Assembly: GCF_030386795.1 (NCBI RefSeq)
Contig: NZ_JANUQM010000007.1
Span: 62,001 to 126,000, forward strand
Length of the DNA stretch: 64,000 bases
Direction: 5' to 3'
From: Streptomyces sp. S.PNR 29
GTDB lineage: Bacteria; Actinomycetota; Actinomycetes; Streptomycetales; Streptomycetaceae
Positions within the stretch are counted from its first letter, which is position 1. Each line of letters opens with the position of its first letter. A model generated the notes under the pieces. It saw nothing but the letters and a program-made list of their open reading frames with translations. It was not told the origin of the DNA and ran no database searches. Positions 52,347-60,748 of this stretch are shown one piece after another. A program made the translations under genes and the position numbers.

Positions 52347-52361
52347 TGGTTGTTTGAACCA
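52347..52361. promoter_or_regulatory. Operator copy 2 (TGGTTGTTTGAACCA)
   Basis: 51 bp before the alpha-mannosidase start. The internal TTGAAC may also be the -35 box. Confidence 0.7.
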
Positions 52362-52376
52362 ACCGCCGGTGCCAGG

Positions 52377-52413
52377 ATGGGGCTCCCCCCGAGCACTCCG
52401 GTAGGAGCCCCAT
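52377..52413 (+). promoter_or_regulatory. Hairpin covering the alpha-mannosidase ribosome binding site and start codon
   Basis: ATGGGGCTCC (52377-52386) and GGAGCCCCAT (52404-52413) are perfect 10-bp arms with a 17-nt loop. The 3' arm contains both the GGAG binding site and AT of the start codon (52412-52414). Confidence 0.65.
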
Positions 52414-55400
52414 GCGCGTCACCTCTGTCGAGTCGACCGAGCTCTTCGTCGGTACCGCCGAGCATCCGCACCAGGTGGTGGCCGCCGAGATCAGCCATCT
52501 CCCCGGCCGGACGGTCCACCTCTCCGCCGAGGGCCCGGGCATCCGCGGCGCCGGGGAGACGTTCGCCACCGTGGGCGACGACGGCACCGTGCGTGCCGAG
52601 ATACCCGTGACGACCGACGGCCTCGCCCCGGGTGACCGGCGCGAGATCACGGTCACCGCCGTCGACGGGGAGCACACGGCCCGTCACACCGCCGAGTTCA
52701 CGGTGGCCGAGCCCGGCTGGACCATGTTCATGGTCAGCCACTTCCACTACGACCCCGTCTGGTGGAACACCCAGGCCGCCTACACCGAGACCTGGGACGT
52801 CGCCGACGACCCCGCCACGACGGGTCTGCCGGCCCGCACCTTCGACTCGCGCGGCCAGTCCGGCATGAGCCTCGTCCGCGCCCACTGCGACCTGGCCCGC
52901 CGCGACCCGGCGTACACCTTCGTGCTGGCGGAGGTCGACTACCTCAAGCCGTACTGGGACGCCTTCCCGGAAGAGCGCGCCTTCCTGCGCCAGCTGATCC
53001 GCACCGGCCGTGTCGAGATCATGGGCGGCACCTACAACGAGCCCAACACCAACCTCACCGGCGCCGAGGCGACCGTACGCAACGCGCTGTACGGCGACGG
53101 CTTCCAGCGCGGGATCATCGGGGCGTCGCCCGAGACGGCGTGGCAGCTGGACGCCTTCGGGCACGATCCGCAGTTCCCGGGGCTGATGGCGGACGCGGGG
53201 GTCACGTCCAGTTCGTGGGCGCGCGGGCCGTTCCACCAGTGGGGGCCGACCCTGTCCGTGTTCGGCGAGGAGCCGAGGGACCCCAACCGGATGCAGTTCC
53301 CGGCCGAGTTCAGCTGGATCGCCCCCTCCGGACGCGGGCTGCTGACCGCGTACATGGTCAACCACTACGGCGCGGGCTGGGCGATCGACAACGCGCCGAC
53401 CCTGCCGGAGGCCGAGGCGGCGGCGTTCAAGCTGTTCAAGGGGCTGAAGCAGGTCGCGCTCACCCGCAACGTGCTGCTCCCGGTCGGCGGGGACTACGCG
53501 CCGCCGTGCCGCTGGGTGATGGACATCCACCGGGACTGGAACGCCCGGTACGTCTGGCCCCGCTTCATCAGCGCGGTCCCGCGCGACTTCTTCGCCGCCG
53601 TACGCGCACAGCTCGACGCGGAAGGCCGCAAGGCCTCGCCGCAGACGCGGGACATGAACCCGGTCTACACCGGCAAGGACGTCTCCTACATCGACACCAA
53701 GCAGGCCCAGCGGTACGGCGAGGCGCTGCTCGCCGACGCCGAGGCCTGGGCGACGCTCGCCTCCCTCGTCACCGGGCACCCCTATCCGGACGCGGCGCTC
53801 GACAAGGCCTGGCGGCAGCTGATCTACGGCGCCCACCACGACGCCATCACCGGCTCCGAGTCCGACCAGGTCTACATCGACCTGATGACGGGCTGGCGGG
53901 AGCTGTACGACCTCGCCGAGACCGTGCACGCCGACGCCACCCAGGCCCTCGCCGACCACGTCACCCCCTTCCCCGGCGACTCCCCCGACCTCGTCGTCCT
54001 CAACTCCACGACCTGGCAGCGGCAGGACGTGCTCACCGTCGAGGACCCGGGCCTCCTCCCCCTCGACGACACGGGACTGCCGCTGCCCGCCGTGCGCGAG
54101 GACGGCACGCTGCGCGTGGTCGTGCCCCAGGTGCCCGGCATGGGGCTCAGGGCCCTGCCGCTCGCCGAAGGGACCGCCTCCGGGTGGACGCCGGCCGAGG
54201 GCACCACCATCCGCAACGAGTTCTACGAGGTGACGGTCGACCCCGCGCGCGGCGGCGGCGTCAGCAGTCTGCGCGCGCTCACCGAGGACGGCCGCGAGCT
54301 GCTGCGCCCCGGTGACATCGGCAACGAACTCGTCGTCCAGGAGGAGTACCCGAGGCACCCGCGCTTCGGCGAGGGCCCCTGGCACCTCACCCCGACCGGC
54401 ACCACCGTCGCCCGCGGCCGGGACGTGACCGCCGAGGTACGTGTCGAGCGGTCCGGGGCCGGCTCCCGCATCACCGTCACCGCCGACCTCGGGGTCTTCC
54501 GCTACACCCAGCGGCTCACCCTCCTCCAGGGCGTCGACCGGCTCGACGTCTCCACCACCATCGACGGCTACGACGGCGCCGACCGGCTCATCCGGGTCCG
54601 CTGGCCGTCCTCGGTGCAGGGCGGGCTGCCGGTGCACGAGGTGGCCGACGCCGTGATCGGCCGCGGGTTCGGGTTCGTGGAGGTGGACAGCGAGCAGTTC
54701 CCGTGGACGCTGGACAACCCGGCGAACACGTGGTTCGGGCTGGGCTCCACCGCGCGGGTAGCGGTCCACGACGACACGGGCCGGTTCCTCGGCCACCGGT
54801 CGATCGGCGTCGCCGAGCTGGTGTACGCCTCCTGGGACGACGCCGGTGAGCTGGGCACCGCGCTCGCGGCGGCCCTCGTCCGCGTCGGCGTCACCGCCAC
54901 CTCGACCCTCGCCGACGGCCCCCGCTACGGCGATCTGGAGGTCGACTCCAACCTCCCCGACATCCGTATCGCCGTCGGCGGCCCCGACCGCAACGCCGTG
55001 GTCGCCGAGGCGCTGAGCTGGGACCCGGCCGCGGGGCGGGAGTTCCGGCGCCAGCTGGACGGGCGGGGCGTGGCGGCCGTGTGGGTCGCGCCGCGCGCCT
55101 CACTGCGCGAGGAGTGGGTGCCGGGGGCCGACCTGCGGGACCTCGAACGGCTGCCGCTGCTGGTGGTGGCGGGCGCCCACGCCGAGGACGACGCGAAGGC
55201 GGTCGACGCGCTGATCGCCGACCTGGACGACGCGACCGTCACGGCCACGGCGGCCGGCGGCGGCGAGGCCCTGCCGCCCGGCGACGCCTGGGACGGTCAC
55301 AGCTTCGCCCTCCTCAACCGGGGCACGCCCGGCTGTGTGGTCACCGCCTCCGGCGACCTCTACATGTCCCTGATGCGCTCCTGCACCGGCTGGCCGTCCG

Positions 55401-56653
55401 GCGTCTGGGTCGACCCGCCCCGCCGCACCGCGCCCGACGGCTCGGCGTTCCAGCTCCAGCGCTGGTCCCACACCTTCGACTACGCCGTGGTCGCGGGCGA
55501 GGGCGACTGGCGCCGGCTGCGGCTGCCCGCGCGCGGCCACGAGTACAACCACCCGCTCACCGCCCGGCTGCGCGCCTCCGGCGAGGCCGCGCTGCTGCCC
55601 CGCAAGGCGGCCCTGCTGGAGCTGGAGCCCGCCGGCGAGGTCCTGCTCGACGCCCTCAAGCCGCTCGGCTCCCCGCTCGCCCGGGGCAGCGTGGCCCCCG
55701 CGGACCCGGGGCGCGGGGTCGTCGTACGGATGCACGAGGTGAACGGCCGGCCGGTACGGGCGCGGGTGCACGGGCCACGGGAGTGGACCGAGGGCGCCCG
55801 CGCGGACGTCCTGGAGAGAGCCGGGGAGCCGTTGACACCGGACGGCGCGGGCGTGCTGGAGATCGGCCTGACCGGATTCGAGGTCGGCACGGTCCTGGCC
55901 ACTCCCGCCGCCGGCCCCCAGGCCCGCCCGGCCCCCGGCGTGGCCGCCCACGAGCCGGCACAACCCGTCCCCACCCGCTACTGGCTGCACAACTCCGGCC
56001 CCGCCCCGCGCGGCAACATGCCCGTGGCCGTGTACCTCTCCCCCACCACGCTCACCGCCTCGGGCCCCGTCACCGCCACCGTCCGGGTCGGCTCGGAGCT
56101 CACCGACGCGCCCGTGTCGGGCACCGTGCGCCTGCACGTGCCGCCGGGCTGGTCCGCCGAGCCCGCCGAGCTGCCGTACGCGCTGGGCCCGGGCGGATTC
56201 ACCCTCACCGAGATCACGGTGACACCGCCGCCCGACGCGTCGCCCGGCCGGCACTGGCTCGCGGCCCGGCTGACGTACGGCGGGCAGACCTACGAGGACG
56301 TCGTCGCCCTCGACGTGCCGGGCGGGACCGCCGGGCCGAGCCTCCTGACCCACCTGGAGACGGAGCACGTCACCGTGGGCAGGGGCGAGCGGGTCCGGGT
56401 CCCGGTGAGCCTGTGCAACACCACCGGGGGCCCGGTCGGCGGCACCCTGTGGGCCGTGTCGTCCTGGGGCACCTGGCCGGGCGTCCAGCCGGGCTGCCAG
56501 GGGTTCACGGTGCCCGCTGGTGAGCGGCTGGAGTGCGTGATCGAGGTGGACGGCTCGGCGGTGCCACCGGGCTCGTACTGGCTGATGGCGAAGGTCGCCT
56601 GGCACGGGTGCGTCGCCTACACGGAGGCCGTCACCCTGGAGGTGACGCCTTGA
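52412..56653 (+). CDS. GH38 alpha-mannosidase, very large, with C-terminal NEW3 domain
   Basis: 1413 residues, longer than most GH38 enzymes. After an N-terminal beta domain (1-100), the catalytic domain has zinc ligands H110 and D114 region (SHFHYDPVWW), nucleophile Asp247 (WQLDAFGHDPQ), and the zinc/acid His segment YGAHHDAITGSESDQVY. Then the middle helix bundle and beta-sandwich domains (to about 1170) and a NEW3-type domain (about 1195-1300; VSGTVRLHVPPGW, LTEITVTPPPDASPG). No signal peptide, so it is cytosolic and needs imported oligosaccharides. Removes alpha-mannosyl residues. Its stop overlaps the TTG of the next gene. Confidence 0.93.
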   Translation: MRVTSVESTELFVGTAEHPHQVVAAEISHLPGRTVHLSAEGPGIRGAGETFATVGDDGTVRAEIPVTTDGLAPGDRREITVTAVDGEHTARHTAEFTVAEPGWTMFMVSHFHYDPVWWNTQAAYTETWDVADDPATTGLPARTFDSRGQSGMSLVRAHCDLARRDPAYTFVLAEVDYLKPYWDAFPEERAFLRQLIRTGRVEIMGGTYNEPNTNLTGAEATVRNALYGDGFQRGIIGASPETAWQLDAFGHDPQFPGLMADAGVTSSSWARGPFHQWGPTLSVFGEEPRDPNRMQFPAEFSWIAPSGRGLLTAYMVNHYGAGWAIDNAPTLPEAEAAAFKLFKGLKQVALTRNVLLPVGGDYAPPCRWVMDIHRDWNARYVWPRFISAVPRDFFAAVRAQLDAEGRKASPQTRDMNPVYTGKDVSYIDTKQAQRYGEALLADAEAWATLASLVTGHPYPDAALDKAWRQLIYGAHHDAITGSESDQVYIDLMTGWRELYDLAETVHADATQALADHVTPFPGDSPDLVVLNSTTWQRQDVLTVEDPGLLPLDDTGLPLPAVREDGTLRVVVPQVPGMGLRALPLAEGTASGWTPAEGTTIRNEFYEVTVDPARGGGVSSLRALTEDGRELLRPGDIGNELVVQEEYPRHPRFGEGPWHLTPTGTTVARGRDVTAEVRVERSGAGSRITVTADLGVFRYTQRLTLLQGVDRLDVSTTIDGYDGADRLIRVRWPSSVQGGLPVHEVADAVIGRGFGFVEVDSEQFPWTLDNPANTWFGLGSTARVAVHDDTGRFLGHRSIGVAELVYASWDDAGELGTALAAALVRVGVTATSTLADGPRYGDLEVDSNLPDIRIAVGGPDRNAVVAEALSWDPAAGREFRRQLDGRGVAAVWVAPRASLREEWVPGADLRDLERLPLLVVAGAHAEDDAKAVDALIADLDDATVTATAAGGGEALPPGDAWDGHSFALLNRGTPGCVVTASGDLYMSLMRSCTGWPSGVWVDPPRRTAPDGSAFQLQRWSHTFDYAVVAGEGDWRRLRLPARGHEYNHPLTARLRASGEAALLPRKAALLELEPAGEVLLDALKPLGSPLARGSVAPADPGRGVVVRMHEVNGRPVRARVHGPREWTEGARADVLERAGEPLTPDGAGVLEIGLTGFEVGTVLATPAAGPQARPAPGVAAHEPAQPVPTRYWLHNSGPAPRGNMPVAVYLSPTTLTASGPVTATVRVGSELTDAPVSGTVRLHVPPGWSAEPAELPYALGPGGFTLTEITVTPPPDASPGRHWLAARLTYGGQTYEDVVALDVPGGTAGPSLLTHLETEHVTVGRGERVRVPVSLCNTTGGPVGGTLWAVSSWGTWPGVQPGCQGFTVPAGERLECVIEVDGSAVPPGSYWLMAKVAWHGCVAYTEAVTLEVTP

Positions 56654-57324
56654 CGGAGCACACGGCCGCGGTACATCAGAGTGCCCCCGGGCCCACCCGG
56701 ACCGATCACGCGGCCCTGGTGCACGGGGAGGCGGTCCCGCGGGAGCGCGTGGACGCCCTGCTTCGGGTGGTGCCGCCCCGTGACCGGGAGACCCGTCCGG
56801 ACGCCCTCGCCCGTGCCGAGCGGCAGCGGCGGCGCTGGGCGACCCAGGTGGTGGTCGCCGACGAGCTCGCCCGGCGGGCCTGCGCGGACCGGGGGCTGGA
56901 GCCGGGGGACGAGGTGGCGGCGGCCCGTGTGCTCGCGGTGGCCGAGACGGACGTCGCCGGCCTCGGCAGCATCGTCGCGGTGACGCTGGCCCACTCCCCG
57001 GCCGCGCGCGCCCTGCTGGCCGCCCTGGAGGGCGAGCAGGACGTCTCCGAGGACGCGGCACGGGACTACTACGTCCGCAACCGGGACCGCTTTCTCACAC
57101 CTGCCGCGCTGCGGCGCGGTGCCGATCCGTTCGGCGCCGCGGCGGAGGAGGACTTCCTGCCGTACGAGCGGGTCCGCGAACCCATCGCGCGGGAGCTGCG
57201 GCGGGCAGCGGGGCGGCGGGCCTTCGTCGACTGGCTGGACCAGGCCCGTGCCGGTGTCGTCTACGCTCCCGGGCACGAGCATCCCGGCGACCCCGCCCAT
57301 CCGGACCACGAACACCGGCACTGA
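56650..57324 (+). CDS. PpiC/SurA-like small protein with His-rich tail
   Basis: 224 residues, translationally coupled to the GH38 gene (TTGA overlap, GGAGGTG at 5 nt before TTG). The body resembles the N-terminal helical part of SurA/PpiC foldases (ALVHGEAVPRERVDALL, QVVVADELARRACADRGL, VSEDAARDYYVRNRDRFLTP), but no complete peptidyl-prolyl isomerase domain follows. The C-terminus is His-rich (HEHPGDPAHPDHEHRH), a likely metal-binding tail. No signal peptide. It may chaperone or metallate the zinc-dependent mannosidase (inference from coupling). Confidence 0.75.
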   Translation: MTEHTAAVHQSAPGPTRTDHAALVHGEAVPRERVDALLRVVPPRDRETRPDALARAERQRRRWATQVVVADELARRACADRGLEPGDEVAAARVLAVAETDVAGLGSIVAVTLAHSPAARALLAALEGEQDVSEDAARDYYVRNRDRFLTPAALRRGADPFGAAAEEDFLPYERVREPIARELRRAAGRRAFVDWLDQARAGVVYAPGHEHPGDPAHPDHEHRH

Positions 57325-57329
57325 TCGGC

Positions 57330-57355
57330 GCCGTGATCAGCGTTTTGATCACGGC
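57330..57355 (+). terminator. Perfect hairpin after the GH38 operon
   Basis: GCCGTGATCA-GCGTTT-TGATCACGGC, 10-bp perfect stem starting 5 nt after the stop codon; no U-tract, so it may be a terminator or mRNA 3'-end stabiliser. Confidence 0.6.
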
Positions 57356-57433
57356 CGGAACCGAAACGCAACACGGCAACCCATTGACCTCCGATGAATT
57401 CTGGTCCACCTTTTCATCAATCCAAGTCGAACT

Positions 57434-57448
57434 TGGTTCATTGAACCA
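57434..57448. promoter_or_regulatory. Operator copy 3 (TGGTTCATTGAACCA)
   Basis: The most symmetric copy (TGGTTC-att-GAACCA), 30 bp before the start of the sugar-binding protein gene. An overlapping GAAC-ttg-GTTC dyad sits at 57429-57439. Confidence 0.75.
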
Positions 57449-57477
57449 GCGGCTGGCTGGTCACCAGGAGGGCAGCG

Positions 57478-58854
57478 ATGCGCGCTAGAAGACTGACCGG
57501 ATCCATAGTGGGCCTCGTCGCCCTGTCGCTGACGGCCGCCGGCTGCGGCCTCTCCGGCGGCGACTCGGGCGGCGGGGAGGCCACCGCCGGCGCTTGCAAG
57601 GTCGACAAGGCCAACGTCGGGTCCGGCAAGCTCTCCGGCGACGTGAAGGGCAAGATCACCTTCCAGACCACCAACCTGAAGAAGGACTTCGGCGGGTTCT
57701 TCAACGGAGTCATCAAGGCCTTCGAGAAGGCCCACCCCGGCGCCCAGGTCAAGTGGATCGACGACCCCGGCGACAACACCTTCACCCAGCGCACCGTCGC
57801 GGACGCACAGGCCTGTACGTTGCCGGACGTCATCAACGTCAACGCCCCGACAGCGAGCGCCCTCACCAAGGCCGGCTACCTGCTCGACCTGAGCGTGAAG
57901 GACCCGGACGTCGCGAAGCCGTTCGTCCCGTCGTTCTGGAAGTCCGCCACCTTCAAGGACGCCTCCGGGAAGGCGATCCACACCACGCTCCCCTGGTACA
58001 CCGGCGGCGTCCTGCTGACGTACAACAAGGACCTGCTGAAGAAGGCCGGCATCGACCCGGCGAAGCCGCCGACGACGTTGTTCGGACTGTTCGCCGACTA
58101 CCAGAAGATCGCCAAGGCGGGCAAGGGCAAGTTCTACGCGACGATGGCCAACCCGATCTGGCGCATCCCGTCCGACTTCGACCAGATGAACATCAAGATC
58201 CTCTCGGCGGACGGCAAGTCGGCCGTGTTCGCCGACGATCCGCGCACCACCCAGTGGGTCGCCTGGATGGCGAAGCTGTACAAGGAAGGCGCGATGCCGA
58301 AGGACTCGCTGTCCTCCAGCAACGACCCCTCCACGCTCTACAGCCAGGGCAAGGTCGCCTACGGCTCGACGAACCCGAGCTTCGTGCGGTTCGTGAAGCA
58401 GAACAGCCCGTCGATCTACGCCAAGACGGCCGTCGGCCAGCAGCCCTACGACGCGCTCGGCCGCGCCTCCGCCGGTGCCCCGCAGTACATCTCGGTCGCC
58501 GCGACCAGCAAGAACGCCCCCACGGCGCTGGCGTTCGCCGAGTTCCTCACCAACGCCGAGAACCAGACGGCCTGGTGCAAGGACCCCAACGTGGTGATCT
58601 TCCCGACCACCTCGGCCTCGCTGGAAGACCCGTTCTTCCAGAACGTGAAAGGTGACGATCCCTTCTCGCAGGCCCGCAAGCTCGTCGCCGACCAGCTCAA
58701 GACGGCCGACACCAACCAGACCAACCTCTCCCCGGCCGTGCAGAACGCCATCGTGAGCCAGGTGCAGCTGGCCATGCAGGGCAAGAAGAGCCCCGAGCAG
58801 GCCGTGAAGGACGCCCAGGAGAAGGCCAACGAGCTGCTGAAGCAGGGCAGCTGA
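57478..58854 (+). CDS. Sugar ABC transporter substrate-binding lipoprotein
   Basis: 458 residues. Lipobox TAAGC (Cys about 22), mature family-1 solute-binding protein (KGKITFQTTNLKKDFGGFFNGVIKAFEKAHPGAQV, LPDVINVNAPTASALTKAGYLLDL, PQYISVAATSKNAPTALAFAEFL). First gene of an importer operon with two permeases and no ATPase. ATG 57478 follows AGGAGGG. Probably takes up mannose-containing oligosaccharides for the GH38 enzyme (inference from context and shared operator). Confidence 0.93.
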   Translation: MRARRLTGSIVGLVALSLTAAGCGLSGGDSGGGEATAGACKVDKANVGSGKLSGDVKGKITFQTTNLKKDFGGFFNGVIKAFEKAHPGAQVKWIDDPGDNTFTQRTVADAQACTLPDVINVNAPTASALTKAGYLLDLSVKDPDVAKPFVPSFWKSATFKDASGKAIHTTLPWYTGGVLLTYNKDLLKKAGIDPAKPPTTLFGLFADYQKIAKAGKGKFYATMANPIWRIPSDFDQMNIKILSADGKSAVFADDPRTTQWVAWMAKLYKEGAMPKDSLSSSNDPSTLYSQGKVAYGSTNPSFVRFVKQNSPSIYAKTAVGQQPYDALGRASAGAPQYISVAATSKNAPTALAFAEFLTNAENQTAWCKDPNVVIFPTTSASLEDPFFQNVKGDDPFSQARKLVADQLKTADTNQTNLSPAVQNAIVSQVQLAMQGKKSPEQAVKDAQEKANELLKQGS

Positions 58855-58856
58855 CC

Positions 58857-59873
58857 GTGGCGACGCAGACCGTGAAGCCGGTGTCCGTGCCCGGTGCGGA
58901 GCACACCTCCGCGCCGGGCACGGCCCCGTCCCGCATCCGCCGGCTGGCCCGGGCCGTACTGCCCGGTCCCGCCCCCGGCGCCAACGGCGCGGCGCTGTAC
59001 CGCCGCTGGTGGCTGCCCTGGCTGTGGACCGCCCCCGCCCTGATCTGCGCGGCGGTCTTCGGCGTGTTCCCGTTCCTCAACACCGTCCTGCTGTCGTTCA
59101 CCGACGCCAAGCCGCTCGGCGGCGCCGCGAACTTCGTCGGACTGTCCAACTACACCCGGATGCTGGACGACTCCGACTTCTGGCTGGCGACCCGCAACAG
59201 CGTGCTGTACGCGCTGATCGTGGTGCCGCTGATGGTGCTGCTGCCGCTGATGCTGGCCGTCCTGGTGGAGAAGAAACTGCCCGGCATAGGGTTCTTCCGG
59301 TCGGCCTTCTACACACCGGTGCTCGCCTCCAGCGTGGTGGTGGGTCTGAGCTGGCAGTGGCTGCTCGCCGACGACGGACTGGTCAACACCTGGCTGCAGA
59401 AGGCCCATCTGATCCGGCACGCCATCCCCTTCCTGTCCGACTCGTGGCTGATCCTGTTCTGCGCGATGGGCCTGACGCTGTGGAAGGGGCTCGGCTGGTA
59501 CATGGTCTTCTACCTGGCGGCCCTGGGGAACGTGCCGGGCGAGCTGCACGAGGCGGCGGCCATGGACGGCGCCGGGGCGATCCGGCGCTTCTGGCACATC
59601 ACCGTGCCGGGCGTGCGGCAGGCCATGATGCTGGTCGGCACGCTCACCGGCATCGGCTCGCTGCGGGTGTTCACCGAGATCTTCATGCTCGGCAGCTACA
59701 CCGGAGGCCCCGGCGGCGCCGACCGCACCCTGCCCTTCTACATCCGCGACGTCGGCCTGGACCCGATGACCGGCAACGCCGGTTACGGGTCGGCGGTCAG
59801 TGTGGCGCTGTTCCTGCTGACGCTGGGGCTGACCCTGCTGGCGCAGCGCCTGACGAGGGAGGACGAGTCATGA
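58857..59873 (+). CDS. Sugar ABC transporter permease 1 (MalF-type)
   Basis: 338 residues: 55-residue cytoplasmic N-terminus, six membrane helices and the EAA motif (ELHEAAAMDGAGAIRRFWHITVPGV). GTG 58857, 2 bp after the lipoprotein stop. The stop overlaps the next permease start (ATGA). Confidence 0.93.
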   Translation: MATQTVKPVSVPGAEHTSAPGTAPSRIRRLARAVLPGPAPGANGAALYRRWWLPWLWTAPALICAAVFGVFPFLNTVLLSFTDAKPLGGAANFVGLSNYTRMLDDSDFWLATRNSVLYALIVVPLMVLLPLMLAVLVEKKLPGIGFFRSAFYTPVLASSVVVGLSWQWLLADDGLVNTWLQKAHLIRHAIPFLSDSWLILFCAMGLTLWKGLGWYMVFYLAALGNVPGELHEAAAMDGAGAIRRFWHITVPGVRQAMMLVGTLTGIGSLRVFTEIFMLGSYTGGPGGADRTLPFYIRDVGLDPMTGNAGYGSAVSVALFLLTLGLTLLAQRLTREDES

Positions 59874-60748
59874 CGACCGCTGTGCACAAGCGCGGGCGCC
59901 TGATGCCCCGCTGGCGGGACTACGGCCGCCCCCGCGAACTCGTCGTCCGCTATCTGCTGCTGCTCTTCGTGCTCGCCATCACCGTCGGACCGCTGCTCTG
60001 GCAGCTCCTGGCGTCGCTGAAGAGCACCAGCGAGGACGTCTTCGGGGCGAACGCCACCCTGCTGCCGCACCACCCGACCCTGCGGGCGTACAAGGCGATC
60101 TTCGAGCAGGTGCCGGTGGCCACGTACATCAGGAACAGCCTGATCGTGGTGGTCCTGTCCATCACCAGCCAGCTGGTGTTCTCCACCACGGCCGGCTACA
60201 TGCTCTCCAAGCCCGGCTGGAAGGGCCGCAAGGCGGTCTGGGTCGTGCTGGCCGCCTCCATGATGTTCCCGTTCGAGTCGATCATGGTGTCGCTCTTCCT
60301 GAGCATCCGTGATTTGGGGCTGGTCGACAACCTGGTGGGCGTGTGGCTGCCCGGGTTCGTCGGTGCCATCAACGTGCTGCTGATGCGCGGGGCGTTCCTG
60401 GCGGTGCCGCGGGAGATCGAGGACTCGGCGATGCTCGACGGCGCCGGCGAGTGGCAGCGCTTCCGGCACCTGTACCTGCCGTCCGCGTGGGGCGCGATCA
60501 TGGTGGTCGTCATCAACACCTTCATCAGCGCCTGGGACGACTTCCTCTGGCCGCTGATCGTGCTGCGCTCGGAGAACCACATGACGCTGACGCTGGGCCT
60601 GTCACGGCTGCAGAGTTCGTCGTTCGGCTACGACCAGCGGATGGTCATGGCCGGGTCGGTGATCTCCGTCATCCCGGTGCTGGTGCTGTTCGTGATCACC
60701 CAGCGGTGGTTCTACAAGGGCGTGTCGGCGGGGGCCGTGAAGTTCTGA
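59870..60748 (+). CDS. Sugar ABC transporter permease 2 (MalG-type)
   Basis: 292 residues, six helices and the EAA motif (EIEDSAMLDGAGEWQRFRHLYLPSA). ATGA overlap with permease 1. Its 3' end overlaps the convergent GH3 gene by 37 bp. Energy is probably supplied by a shared MsiK-type ATPase encoded elsewhere. Confidence 0.93.
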   Translation: MTTAVHKRGRLMPRWRDYGRPRELVVRYLLLLFVLAITVGPLLWQLLASLKSTSEDVFGANATLLPHHPTLRAYKAIFEQVPVATYIRNSLIVVVLSITSQLVFSTTAGYMLSKPGWKGRKAVWVVLAASMMFPFESIMVSLFLSIRDLGLVDNLVGVWLPGFVGAINVLLMRGAFLAVPREIEDSAMLDGAGEWQRFRHLYLPSAWGAIMVVVINTFISAWDDFLWPLIVLRSENHMTLTLGLSRLQSSSFGYDQRMVMAGSVISVIPVLVLFVITQRWFYKGVSAGAVKF

